From positions 186,001-250,000 of the forward strand of contig OY764903.1 in NCBI GenBank assembly GCA_963668605.1: DNA of 64,000 nucleotides, given 5' to 3'. Origin of the DNA: G963668605 sp963668605. Its GTDB lineage: Bacteria; Acidobacteriota; Terriglobia; Bryobacterales; Bryobacteraceae. The notes below the pieces were generated by a model. It saw nothing but the letters and a program-made list of their open reading frames with translations. It was not told the origin of the DNA and searched no databases. The stretch's first letter is position 1. Each line of letters starts with the position of its first letter. The position numbers were made by a program, and so were the translations under genes. Below are positions 1 to 9,223 of the stretch, piece after piece.

Positions 1-1064
1 GCGGGCGCCGCACGCTGCTCTATGGCTTGCGCCGCGCGGGCAAGTTCAAGCCGATGATCCAGCGCATTCTCGATGAAGAGGGCGTGCCGCAGGAGTTGAT
101 CTATCTGGCGCAGGCGGAATCCGGCTTCGCGCCGCGCGCGCTTTCCAATAAGCAGGCCGCGGGCATGTGGCAGTTCGTTCAATACCGCGGCCGCGAGTAC
201 GGGCTGAACCAGAGCGCCTATTTCGATGAGCGTCTCGATCCCGAAAAAGCCACGCGCGCCGCAGCTCGCCATTTGCGCGATCTCTACAATCAGATGGGCG
301 ACTGGTATCTCGCGCTGGCCTCGTACAACTGTGGTCCGGGCTGTGTGGACCGCGCAGTGCAACGCACCGGTTATGCGGATTTCTGGGAACTCCGTTCGCG
401 GGGCGCACTGCCGCTCGAGACCACCAACTACGTGCCGATCATTCTGGCAATGACGATTCTTTCGAAGAACGCCAAAGAGCATGGCCTCGACGACATCGAC
501 CCCGATCCGCCGCTCGAGTATGAGACGGTGAAGCTCTCGAGCAACGCCAACATCGAACTCATCGCGACGGCGGCCGACTGCCCCGTCGGCGAGATCCGCG
601 AGTTGAATCCTTCACTGCTCAAGAACATCGTGCCAGGCAACTACGATGTGCATTTACCGAAGGGCGCTTCGAAGGCCGTGCTGGCCGTGCTCGAAGCCGT
701 GCCCGCCGATAAGCGCGAGATCTGGCGCGTCCATCGCGTGCAGACTGGCGAGACGATGGCGGACATTGCGAAGCGCTACGGAATGAGCGCGGATCAAATC
801 GCTGCGGTGAACGTCGACAACGATGAAACGCTCGAGCCCGGCGGTCTGCTCGTTGTCCCAACTTCCGCTCCAAAGCCCAAGCCGGTCATCAGAAAAGCAC
901 CCGCGCGGCGCAGCAGTGCGAGCGCTTCAAAGGCCGTCCCACGGCACTCCACAGCGTCGAAGACGACACACGCAAAGGTTGCCGCACCCGCCGCAAAGAA
1001 GCCCGCCGCAAAGTCCACTGCTTACAAAACAGCAGTGCTTCGCGGCAAGACCTCAGCCCGCTAG
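1..1064 (+). CDS. Lytic murein transglycosylase with LysM domain (MltD-like), 5' end outside the window
   Basis: The reading frame is open from the first bases of the window, so the N-terminus (signal peptide and start) is missing; the TTG at 27 is internal to the conserved domain. The visible protein begins in a goose-lysozyme-like SLT domain with the catalytic glutamate context AQAESGF, followed by AAGMWQF and the ALASYNCGPG motif, all typical of MltD-type enzymes that cleave the glycan backbone of peptidoglycan in the periplasm. About 75 residues before the end there is a LysM repeat (VQTGETMADIAKRYGMS), which binds peptidoglycan. The tail is a low-complexity Lys/Ala/Ser/Pro segment of about 60 residues, similar in composition to the next gene. 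The function is secure from the family; the exact substrate and attachment are not visible. Confidence 0.9.
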   Translation, partial: GRRTLLYGLRRAGKFKPMIQRILDEEGVPQELIYLAQAESGFAPRALSNKQAAGMWQFVQYRGREYGLNQSAYFDERLDPEKATRAAARHLRDLYNQMGDWYLALASYNCGPGCVDRAVQRTGYADFWELRSRGALPLETTNYVPIILAMTILSKNAKEHGLDDIDPDPPLEYETVKLSSNANIELIATAADCPVGEIRELNPSLLKNIVPGNYDVHLPKGASKAVLAVLEAVPADKREIWRVHRVQTGETMADIAKRYGMSADQIAAVNVDNDETLEPGGLLVVPTSAPKPKPVIRKAPARRSSASASKAVPRHSTASKTTHAKVAAPAAKKPAAKSTAYKTAVLRGKTSAR

Positions 1065-1089
1065 AAAAAAGTTTTTTTCAAGATTGGGC

Positions 1090-1117
1090 TTGTCTTACAA
1101 ACAAAACGAGTTATTCT
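1090..1117 (+). promoter_or_regulatory. Candidate sigma70 promoter for the histone-H1-like gene
   Basis: TTGTCT at 1090-1095 and TATTCT at 1112-1117 are separated by 16 bases in a locally AT-rich tract between two GC-rich genes. The predicted start of transcription would lie near 1124, leaving a short leader before the AGGAGG site at about 1139. The -35 match is weak, so this is a suggestion. Confidence 0.4.
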
Positions 1118-1152
1118 AATTGTTAATCAGGCCTTAACAGGAGGCATGGAAA

Positions 1153-1875
1153 ATGTTTGAGCGCTACCTATTCGCACTGGACGAAGATATGGACGATTTC
1201 GATGATGAATCGATCGGCCTCGATGCCGAAATGGGAGAGTTCGACGAGGACGACGACATCCTTGAAGAGGATGAACTGATCGTCGAAGAGGCCGTTATTG
1301 GCGAGCCTCCACCCTCGGTAGCAGTGCCGCTGCCTCCCACTCCCGCTGTGACCGCGGAGCCCGTGCAGGCAAAACCTGTCGTCAAGAAATCCTTCAAAAA
1401 GAAAACTGCTGCAAAGCCGCCCGCCGCCCAAAAGAAGGCGGCGCCCGCGAAGCCCGCGCAGGCAAAACCTGCCGTCAAGAAATCCGTCGACAAGAGATCT
1501 GCCGCAAAGCTGCCAACCGCCCGAAAGAAGGCGGCGCCCGCGAAGCCTGTAGCCGTGAAGAAGGCTGCTGTGAAAAAGGCTGTCGTGAAAACATCTGCGG
1601 CGAAAAAGACTACGGCAAAGCAGTCCGCCGTGGCGAAGCCCGCTTCCAAGAAGTCTGGGGCTGACAAAAATCCAATCAAGAAGAAAACTATGAAGACAGC
1701 AACCAAGAAAGCAGTGAAGAAGACGGCAGCCAAGGCTCCGGCGAAGGTCGTTGTGAAAAAGGCGGCTGTGAAGGTTCCGGCCAAGAAAGCTCCGGCCAAG
1801 AAGGCTCCTGCTGTGAAGGCTCCAGCCAAGAAAGCTCCGGCCAAGAAAGTCGCCGCGAAGAAGGGGAAGAAGTAG
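1153..1875 (+). CDS. Histone H1-like lysine/alanine-rich protein with acidic N-terminus
   Basis: The ATG at 1153 follows a good AGGAGG ribosome site. The 240-residue product has two opposite halves. Residues 1-55 are strongly acidic (runs of Asp and Glu, such as FDEDDDILEEDELIVEE). From about residue 75 to the end it is almost only Lys, Ala, Pro and Val, built from PAKKA and KKAAVK-type units, which resembles eukaryotic H1 tails and bacterial H1-like proteins such as AlgP or HctB. Known proteins of this kind bind DNA or RNA without sequence specificity. Inference: a nucleoid- or RNA-associated protein whose acidic head may restrain or compete with the basic tail. Near-identical DNA repeats at 1735-1870 make length variation by slippage likely. 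A hairpin terminator follows. Confidence 0.8.
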   Translation: MFERYLFALDEDMDDFDDESIGLDAEMGEFDEDDDILEEDELIVEEAVIGEPPPSVAVPLPPTPAVTAEPVQAKPVVKKSFKKKTAAKPPAAQKKAAPAKPAQAKPAVKKSVDKRSAAKLPTARKKAAPAKPVAVKKAAVKKAVVKTSAAKKTTAKQSAVAKPASKKSGADKNPIKKKTMKTATKKAVKKTAAKAPAKVVVKKAAVKVPAKKAPAKKAPAVKAPAKKAPAKKVAAKKGKK

Positions 1876-1897
1876 GCTCCCTGGACGCCAGGATTCC

Positions 1898-1921
1898 GAG
1901 GCCGCGCACACCCGCGGCCTC
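1898..1921 (+). terminator. Hairpin terminator after the H1-like gene
   Basis: GAGGCCGCG (1898-1906) pairs perfectly over nine bases with CGCGGCCTC (1913-1921) across a six-base loop and is followed by CATTTCC. The position 23 bases after the stop codon fits an intrinsic terminator with a short pyrimidine tract. Confidence 0.65.
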
Positions 1922-2021
1922 CATTTCCTAACTGCTACCCGCGGTGAGTGATTCGCGTAAGGCTGCGGTCATTCATCCGTGTGGGAAGCCGTCACCGCAC
2001 GGGGCCACTTTCACTCCGGAT

Positions 2022-2237
2022 TTACTTCGAGACGATTCCCCGGCAGCGCTCGAACAGGCTCAGGAGTGCGTCCGCGTACTCTTCGGCGCTGCGCGCTCCG
2101 GACTGGCTCGCGAAGCCGGCCTGAGCGGTGCCTTTTCCATAGCCTGTCGTCACGGCGACGAACTTCATCAGCTCCAGCGCTATCTCATCCTTGTCCTTGC
2201 ATCGCTCTTTCTTATCCTGTTCCGTCTCGTCTGCCAT
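2022..2237 (-). CDS. Small conserved-looking protein, 71 residues, unknown function
   Basis: I do not recognise this protein. It starts with ATG at 2237, preceded by AAGGAGAG at good spacing, so translation is likely. The product is soluble, with a charged N-terminus rich in Lys, Glu and Asp (EQDKKERCKDKDEIALEL) and a second half with a predicted helix ending EEYADALLSLFERCRG. No signal peptide, membrane segment or metal motif is visible. It is divergent from the HipA-like kinase gene, with 73 bases between the starts, so the two may share regulation. It lacks a helix-turn-helix of the HipB type, so I would not call it an antitoxin. Confidence 0.6.
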   Translation of the reverse strand: MADETEQDKKERCKDKDEIALELMKFVAVTTGYGKGTAQAGFASQSGARSAEEYADALLSLFERCRGIVSK

Positions 2238-2310
2238 TAGTGAAGCTCTCCTTGAATTTGTGGTAAACCTCTAGTGTAGTCGATTCCGTGAATACAACAT
2301 CGCAAACTGA

Positions 2311-3144
2311 ATGGCGCTGAACGCTGTCCGTGTAATCCGCAAAATGCGCGGCGGCGCACAGGCCCATCTTTTGCAGGCCGACGACAACCGCTTTTACGTC
2401 GTCAAGTTCCGCAACAATCCGCAACATCGCCGCATTCTGGTGAATGAACTTGTGTCCTCGGTCTTCCTGCGCTACCTGCGCGTGACGGCGCCCGCGGCGC
2501 AGTTGATCTGGTTGGGCGAGGAGTTTTTGCGAGAGAACGCCGAGGTACACATCCAGCTCGGGTCGCGGCGCATTGAGGTTCCGGTGGGCTGGCATTTCGG
2601 CTCGTTGTATCCGGGCGATCCCGACCGGCTCGCGGTCTACGATTTTCTTCCAGACGCCCTGCTGAAGAAGGTGGAGAATCTCCAGGAATATCTCGCGATG
2701 CTCGTTTTCGACAAGTGGATGTCGAATGCGGACGCCCGGCAATCCGTCTTCTTTCGCGCGCGTTTGAAGGACTGGATACAGCCGGTCGAGGCGGGGTCAT
2801 CACGCACCGGTTTCATCGCACTGATGATCGACCATGGCTATGTGCTTAACGGCCCGCACTGGGATTTCGTCGACTCGCCGATTCTGGGCCTCTATTTCCG
2901 TCCATTCGTATACGAGAACGTGCGCTCGATCGACGACTTTCAACCTTGGTTGAGCCAGGTTGAAAATTTTCCCGAGGAGGTACTCGACGAAGCCTTCCGC
3001 AAGGTTCCGCCCGAGTGGCTCGACGGCGACGAAGCTGCGCTGCACGCGCTTCTTGAGCGTCTCGTCCGGCGCCGCAAGCGCGTAGCGGATCTGATCGGTG
3101 ATTGCCGCCGTGGCCGCGTCAATCCCTTCCCGAATTGGACCTGA
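2311..3144 (+). CDS. HipA-like kinase family protein
   Basis: The 277-residue product resembles the stand-alone HipA-like kinase family found in soil bacteria. The N-terminus has a glycine-containing loop and a lysine-bearing strand (RGGAQAHLLQ, then FYVVKFRNN), matching an ATP-binding lobe. The central LVFDKWMSNADARQSVFF fits the catalytic loop of HipA-type kinases, with the Asp-Asn pair, and LMIDHGYVLNG is in the place of the metal-binding Asp motif. It lacks the N-terminal Couple_hipA domain and has no HipB partner next to it. HipA proteins phosphorylate proteins such as glutamyl-tRNA synthetase; the target here is unknown. The start has no clear ribosome site. The divergent neighbour is a 71-residue protein of unknown role. 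Confidence 0.7.
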   Translation: MALNAVRVIRKMRGGAQAHLLQADDNRFYVVKFRNNPQHRRILVNELVSSVFLRYLRVTAPAAQLIWLGEEFLRENAEVHIQLGSRRIEVPVGWHFGSLYPGDPDRLAVYDFLPDALLKKVENLQEYLAMLVFDKWMSNADARQSVFFRARLKDWIQPVEAGSSRTGFIALMIDHGYVLNGPHWDFVDSPILGLYFRPFVYENVRSIDDFQPWLSQVENFPEEVLDEAFRKVPPEWLDGDEAALHALLERLVRRRKRVADLIGDCRRGRVNPFPNWT

Positions 3145-3174
3145 AAACGCCGGGCGGGGCGCGGTGGCGCTATC

Positions 3175-4065
3175 ATGAAAATATTCATGCACCGCTTCAT
3201 TCTTCATAACGACAAGATTTGTGAATCGACAGAGGCATGCCTTTCGCCCGGTCAGGTTGGCAGCATGGCGGGCTGGGGCGTCTTCAGCACCATGCGCGTC
3301 TTCGACGGCGTCCTATTCGCGTATGAGCGCCACTTCGCGCGCATGCAGCGCGATGCGAAACTGATGCGCGTACCCTTTCCCGAGGACGCCGCCTACATCA
3401 CGAGCCGTCTCGAAAAGTTGCTCGACGCGAACGGTGTGCGCGACGCTTCGTTGCGCGTCATCGTTGTGCGCAACAAGGGCGGCATGTGGGAGGGCGCAGG
3501 CATCAGCCGCGACTTCGACCTGATTGCATTCACATCGAACGTGAACAACTGGGGGAAGGGCGTCAGGCTCGGCGTGATTCCGCAAGCGCGGCACGCGGCG
3601 TGCCCGTTCGCCGGGGTGAAGGTGCTCTCGTGGGCGCAGAACCTGGCATGGTATGAAGCAGCGCACGAGCGCGGTCTGGATGAGGTGGTGCTGCTCAATG
3701 AACGCGGCGAGGTGAGTGAGTGTACCTCCGCAAATATTTTTGTGGCGATGGGCAATCAGGTGTGGACTCCGCCCGTCGATGCCGGATGTCTGCCTGGCAT
3801 TACGCGTGAACTGCTGCTCGAAGCCATACACATTCCTGGAATCGAGGTCATCGAGAAGACGATTATGCCCGCCGATCTTGAGGCCGCCGACGAGGTCTTC
3901 ATTACATCGACGACGCGCAACCTGTTGCCCGTGGTCTCAATCGAAGGTCTCACGTTGAGGCATAACGATGACGCGCGCCTCAGGCTCGATGCCGCATTCA
4001 CAAGCTATGTGGATTCTTACGTGGCGGCGCACCGTCCCTCGCGTATGAGTCCTGCGGTATCCTAA
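3175..4065 (+). CDS. Class IV PLP aminotransferase (branched-chain aminotransferase or aminodeoxychorismate lyase type)
   Basis: The 296-residue length, the early motif GWGVFSTMRVFDGVLFAYERH and the late motif GEVSECTSANIFV followed by TPPVDAGCLPGITRE are diagnostic of fold-type IV PLP enzymes. The Schiff-base lysine is probably Lys149, in GVKVLSW. Members of the family transfer amino groups (IlvE, D-amino acid aminotransferase) or act as aminodeoxychorismate lyase (PabC); the sequence alone does not decide between them, and no pabA/B or ilv gene is adjacent. The ATG at 3175 has an alternative at 3187 twelve bases later; neither has a strong ribosome site. It follows the HipA-like gene after 30 bases and may be co-transcribed. 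Confidence 0.85.
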   Translation: MKIFMHRFILHNDKICESTEACLSPGQVGSMAGWGVFSTMRVFDGVLFAYERHFARMQRDAKLMRVPFPEDAAYITSRLEKLLDANGVRDASLRVIVVRNKGGMWEGAGISRDFDLIAFTSNVNNWGKGVRLGVIPQARHAACPFAGVKVLSWAQNLAWYEAAHERGLDEVVLLNERGEVSECTSANIFVAMGNQVWTPPVDAGCLPGITRELLLEAIHIPGIEVIEKTIMPADLEAADEVFITSTTRNLLPVVSIEGLTLRHNDDARLRLDAAFTSYVDSYVAAHRPSRMSPAVS

Positions 4066-4077
4066 CCACTTACCGTC

Positions 4078-4446
4078 ATGGGCCTACCCACCTGTCCCGC
4101 TTGCGGATCGAATGATGTCCGGTTGTCGCGCCGCCGCAACTTCGGCGAGAAACTGGGTGAATGGTTTGGCCGGCACCATCTGCGTTGCCGAAGCTGCAAG
4201 CGGCGATTCCTTCTGAGTACGTGGAGTTGGAAGAGTTGGCTGTATGCGCGTTGCCCGAAGTGCGACCGGAGCGATTTGACTACGTGGGTCGAGTCGCACT
4301 ACCAATTGAGTTGGTTGCAGGTCGCCAGGATCCGCTTGGGTGGAAAACGTCTGCGCTGCGATCCGTGCCGCTGTAATTTCGTCAGTTTCCGGCGGCGTAA
4401 ACAGCGGTACCGCAGACACAAGCCCTCCACCTCAGAAGTACGCTAA
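4078..4446 (+). CDS. Small basic protein with four CxxC pairs (double zinc ribbon)
   Basis: The 122-residue protein carries four CxxC knuckles: CPAC near the start, CRSC about residue 37, CPKC about residue 60 and CDPC about residue 99. They suggest two zinc ribbons, separated by Trp-rich stretches (STWSWKSWLYAR). The C-terminus is very basic (SFRRRKQRYRRHK), which suggests nucleic acid binding or a membrane-proximal tail. There is no signal peptide and no clear membrane helix. It starts 12 bases after the aminotransferase stop, so it is probably in the same transcript. Function unknown. Confidence 0.65.
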   Translation: MGLPTCPACGSNDVRLSRRRNFGEKLGEWFGRHHLRCRSCKRRFLLSTWSWKSWLYARCPKCDRSDLTTWVESHYQLSWLQVARIRLGGKRLRCDPCRCNFVSFRRRKQRYRRHKPSTSEVR

Positions 4447-4464
4447 GCGCCAGCCGTTGGAGCG

Positions 4465-5097
4465 CTACTGCTTCGGAGCTACGATCTCGTAGTCGGCCTT
4501 CAGAAACTCCCAATCCGGCATCTCATAGGCTCGCATCTTGGTCTTCGCCGTAGCTTCGACGTCGCCGCTCTCGTGCGGTCCGAGCGACGGAACCGCAACG
4601 GTGAGCGAGCAGAAGGGCTCGTCTCCTGGCTTGGCGGTGGTGGGCTTGAGTGTCACGGCAAGTTCCATCTCCGGCAGTTCGGCCAGCGAGTGATTCACGA
4701 CCATAAGCTTCACGCGTACATTCTTCTTCGCATCCTCTGAAACACGCAGGCCGGTGACTTCGACGAACTTCGCGAATGGATGCTGCTTGGTCGCCGTGCC
4801 CGGCAGATCGATCTTTGCCGGTGCGGGAGCCGGTTTGGGCTTGCCGCCCGAGAAGAACATATAGCCTAATCCGGAAACGAGCGCGAGGCCGAGCAGGGCC
4901 AGTGTCAGCATCAGCCATTTCGGCAGGCCCTGGGGCGGCGGCGGCAATACGTACTTCGCGTCGCTGGGCGCCATCGTGGGAACCGGAGGCGTTTCCGCTT
5001 CCTGAGTCGGGGCGGCACGCTTGCCCGCGCATTGCTGACATTCTGTTTCCGAGGGCAGCACTTCGCTGCCGCATTTGGGGCAGATCCAGGTAAACAT
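4465..5097 (-). CDS. Zinc-ribbon, single-membrane-span protein of unknown function
   Basis: The 210-residue product has three parts. Residues 1-25 form a zinc ribbon (CPKCGSE followed by CQQCAGK). After a Pro-rich linker a transmembrane helix lies at about residues 60-82 (LMLTLALLGLALVSGLGYMFF). The remaining 120 residues look like an immunoglobulin-type or FxLYD-like beta domain (VRVKLMVVNHSLAELPEMELAVTL), presumably outside the membrane. The architecture of a cytoplasmic zinc ribbon, one membrane helix and an outer beta domain is common among uncharacterised acidobacterial proteins. It is convergent with the previous gene and divergent from the nucleotidyltransferase gene, with 39 bases between starts. 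Confidence 0.65.
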   Translation of the reverse strand: MFTWICPKCGSEVLPSETECQQCAGKRAAPTQEAETPPVPTMAPSDAKYVLPPPPQGLPKWLMLTLALLGLALVSGLGYMFFSGGKPKPAPAPAKIDLPGTATKQHPFAKFVEVTGLRVSEDAKKNVRVKLMVVNHSLAELPEMELAVTLKPTTAKPGDEPFCSLTVAVPSLGPHESGDVEATAKTKMRAYEMPDWEFLKADYEIVAPKQ

Positions 5098-5136
5098 CTA
5101 TCAATTACTCTACCGCAGGTCGCCTACGATGGACTC

Positions 5137-5726
5137 ATGGAATTCTTTCGGAGAAGCAACGCGACGCCCGGGCGGCTCGCGATTCTGGCGGGCGCCTTCA
5201 ATCCTCCGACGACCGCGCATCTCGCACTGGCCGTCTCCGCGCTTTCCCGTGCTGATGAGGTGCTTTTCGTGCTGCCACGCGCCTTTCCGCACAAGGCATA
5301 TCACGGCGCTGGTTTTGAGGACCGCGTGCGCATGGTACTGGCTGCCACCGGGTCGGAACTCAGATTTTCCGTGGCCGCCTCCAGCGGGGGCTTGTTCGCA
5401 GAAATCGCAAGCGAATGCCGGCCGCACTATCCGGCAGACGTTTCGTTCGCTTTTCTCTGTGGAGCCGACGCCGCACAACGCATCGTTCACTGGGATTACG
5501 GCGAGCCCGGCGCGTTCGCGCACATGCTCTCCGCTTTTGAACTATGGGTCGCCGCGCGCGGAGTCGATTTCGCTGTCCCGCCGGAGATGCGTGGACGCAT
5601 TCACAAGCTGCCGCTCGACGCGGAGTCGCAGCAGATTTCGTCCAGCGAGGTCAGGCGGCGCATCTCGCGGGGCGATGATTGGGAGTCTCTGGTCCCGGAG
5701 GCGGTACGCGAACTGGCCCGGCGGAT

Positions 5727-5736
<10 letters not shown>
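5137..5736 (+). CDS. NadD-like nucleotidyltransferase (nicotinate-nucleotide adenylyltransferase family)
   Basis: I choose the ATG at 5137, which gives 199 residues starting just before the nucleotide-binding motif; the open frame extends upstream but overlaps the divergent gene. GAFNPPTTAHLAL near residue 18 corresponds to the GxFxPxHxGH signature, with Thr in place of the first His, and ISSSEVRRRI near residue 168 is the ISSTxIR motif. Known relatives transfer AMP to nicotinate mononucleotide in NAD synthesis. The changed first signature position and the absence of other NAD genes leave room for a related substrate. The 3' end overlaps the convergent rpoD stop by ten bases. Confidence 0.7.
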
Positions 5737-7418
<1,682 letters not shown>

Positions 7419-7445
7419 TATTCTACAACACGGGCGGGAACCCCA

Positions 7446-9179
7446 TCAGCTTCGCTCCAGTTGGCTCAACTCTTGTGCGACGCGCAAGGCCTCTTGCATG
7501 TCTCCCGTCCGCTCCGCGCTTCGGATGAGCGTGCGCAGTTCCGCCTTCCGCGCGTCCCGGTTGACCGTCGCCAAGCTGTGCAGACACTGCTGCGCATGTT
7601 CGAGCGAGTCCGTCTCCCCACTTAATTCATCGGCAATTACGATGGAGGCCAGTAGGGCACTGTCGCGTTCATCGAGGCGCGCTTCGAGCGCCGCGTAACC
7701 GGCCGGCTCTTCCATCCCGCACAGCGTCTCGAAAATCCGCCGCGTCGCAAACCGCTCAAGCGCGGCGTGCCCGCGCAACTGCGGCAGGATCGCGGCGCGC
7801 ACGGCGCCGTCGGCGAGCAGCGCTCTCAGCAGGATCTGTTCCAGGGCCGGTACGGCGGGTTTCTCTGGCCGCTTCGGCGCCGCTGAACGTGCGCTGCCGG
7901 GCAGGCCGCGGAACTGTTCCAATACGAGGCTGCGTTCGACGTTTAGATACTCCGCCATTTCGTTGGCCACGGCGGCGCGCTCCAACTTGTCGGGGATGCG
8001 CTGGATGGCCGGAAGCAGCGCTTTGAAGCCTTCCGTGCGTTGTTCCGCGTCGCCGGCGCCGTACCGCGCGCGGATGCGGTCGGCCAGCCAGTGGAAGTAT
8101 CCGCCAGCCTTGTCCACCAGCGCCCGATAACGTTCTGCGCCGTGTTTCTTAATATACTCGTCCGGGTCCAGGCCCTCGTCGAGTTGCAGGATGCGCACGT
8201 GCATGCCCTCTTCGAGCAGCATCTGGACCGACTTTTCCGTCGCGTTCTCACCCGCCGCGTCGGGATCGAAATTTACCACGATCCTGCTCGAGTGGCGGCG
8301 CAGGGCGCGAACCTGGGTATCTTTTAGAGCCGTACCGCAACTCGCCACCACCTCTTTAATGCCCGCCGCGTACACGCCGATCACATCCATGTAGCCTTCG
8401 ACGAGGATGCTGCGGTCTTGCTTGCGGATGCCATCCTTGGCGCGGTGCAGATTGTAAAGCACGTAGCTCTTGCGGTAGAGCGGCGTCTCCGACGAGTTCA
8501 GATATTTGGGCTCGTCGCCGGCCGCGATGGCTCGTCCTCCGAAGGCGATGATCTTGCCCGTCTCGTTCTGGATCGGAAACATCAGGCGCCCGCGGAAGCG
8601 GTCGTAGTAGCCGCTGCCGTCGTTGCGTTTGAGTATCAGGCCCGACGCTTCGATCGCCTCGCGCGGAAAGCCGTGTTGCTCGAAACGCCGCACCAGCGCC
8701 TGCCCGCCGCGGTCGGATAAGCCTAGTCCGAATTCCGCGGCAATCTCTTTCGACAGCCCGCGCTTGTCGAGATAGGCCCGCGCTTCGGCGCCGGCGGAAC
8801 TGTTCAGGTTGTTCTCGAACAGGCGCGCGGCCATCTCGTGCATCTCGTAGAGTGCGCTCTTTAGCTTCGTTTCGGCGTCGGAGTACTCCGCGCGCTTCGG
8901 CATCGCGATGCCGTAGCGGTCGGCCAGCGACTTGAGCGCTTCAAAAAAAGTGACGGCTTCGATCTCCATCACGAACTTGAAGGCGTCGCCGCCCTTCTGG
9001 CAGCCGAAGCAGTAGTAGAACTGCTTGGAGGCATCCACGTTGAACGACGGTGTTTTCTCCGAGTGAAACGGGCACAGGCCCAGGTACTTCGAACTGGCGC
9101 CCTGCTTGCGAAGGCGCACATACTCGCCAACGACATTTACGATGTCGATCGACGACTTGACCTGTTCGACGAAATCCAT
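7446..9179 (-). CDS. dnaG: DNA primase
   Basis: The 577-residue protein begins with a CHC2 zinc finger, Cys36-His39 (LCPFHSEKTPSF) and Cys57-Cys60 (YYCFGCQKGG). The RNA polymerase core follows, with FRGRLMFPI and a TOPRIM region, ILVEGYMDVI, then VVNFDPDAAG carrying the metal-binding Asp residues. The C-terminal part binds DnaB helicase and is less conserved, as expected. It synthesises RNA primers at the replication fork. The ATG at 9179 gives the normal N-terminus, MDFVEQVKSS. It is directly upstream of rpoD, and the two are probably one transcript. Confidence 0.96.
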   Translation of the reverse strand: MDFVEQVKSSIDIVNVVGEYVRLRKQGASSKYLGLCPFHSEKTPSFNVDASKQFYYCFGCQKGGDAFKFVMEIEAVTFFEALKSLADRYGIAMPKRAEYSDAETKLKSALYEMHEMAARLFENNLNSSAGAEARAYLDKRGLSKEIAAEFGLGLSDRGGQALVRRFEQHGFPREAIEASGLILKRNDGSGYYDRFRGRLMFPIQNETGKIIAFGGRAIAAGDEPKYLNSSETPLYRKSYVLYNLHRAKDGIRKQDRSILVEGYMDVIGVYAAGIKEVVASCGTALKDTQVRALRRHSSRIVVNFDPDAAGENATEKSVQMLLEEGMHVRILQLDEGLDPDEYIKKHGAERYRALVDKAGGYFHWLADRIRARYGAGDAEQRTEGFKALLPAIQRIPDKLERAAVANEMAEYLNVERSLVLEQFRGLPGSARSAAPKRPEKPAVPALEQILLRALLADGAVRAAILPQLRGHAALERFATRRIFETLCGMEEPAGYAALEARLDERDSALLASIVIADELSGETDSLEHAQQCLHSLATVNRDARKAELRTLIRSAERTGDMQEALRVAQELSQLERS

Positions 9180-9223
9180 AGGCGAACACCCGGACTCGTC
9201 CTATTGTCCCATCTCGTGGCGCG

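Noticed and set aside
1164..1844. Ala/Phe-rich minus-strand frame opposite the H1-like gene
   Set aside because: Its apparent transmembrane character is the complement of the Lys/Ala repeats on the coding strand.
2268..2280. CCTCTAGTGTAGT identical to the IS end at 14377-14389
   Set aside because: A 13-base match is expected by chance in a window this long, and no second end or transposase sequence is present nearby, so I do not call a solo IS end.
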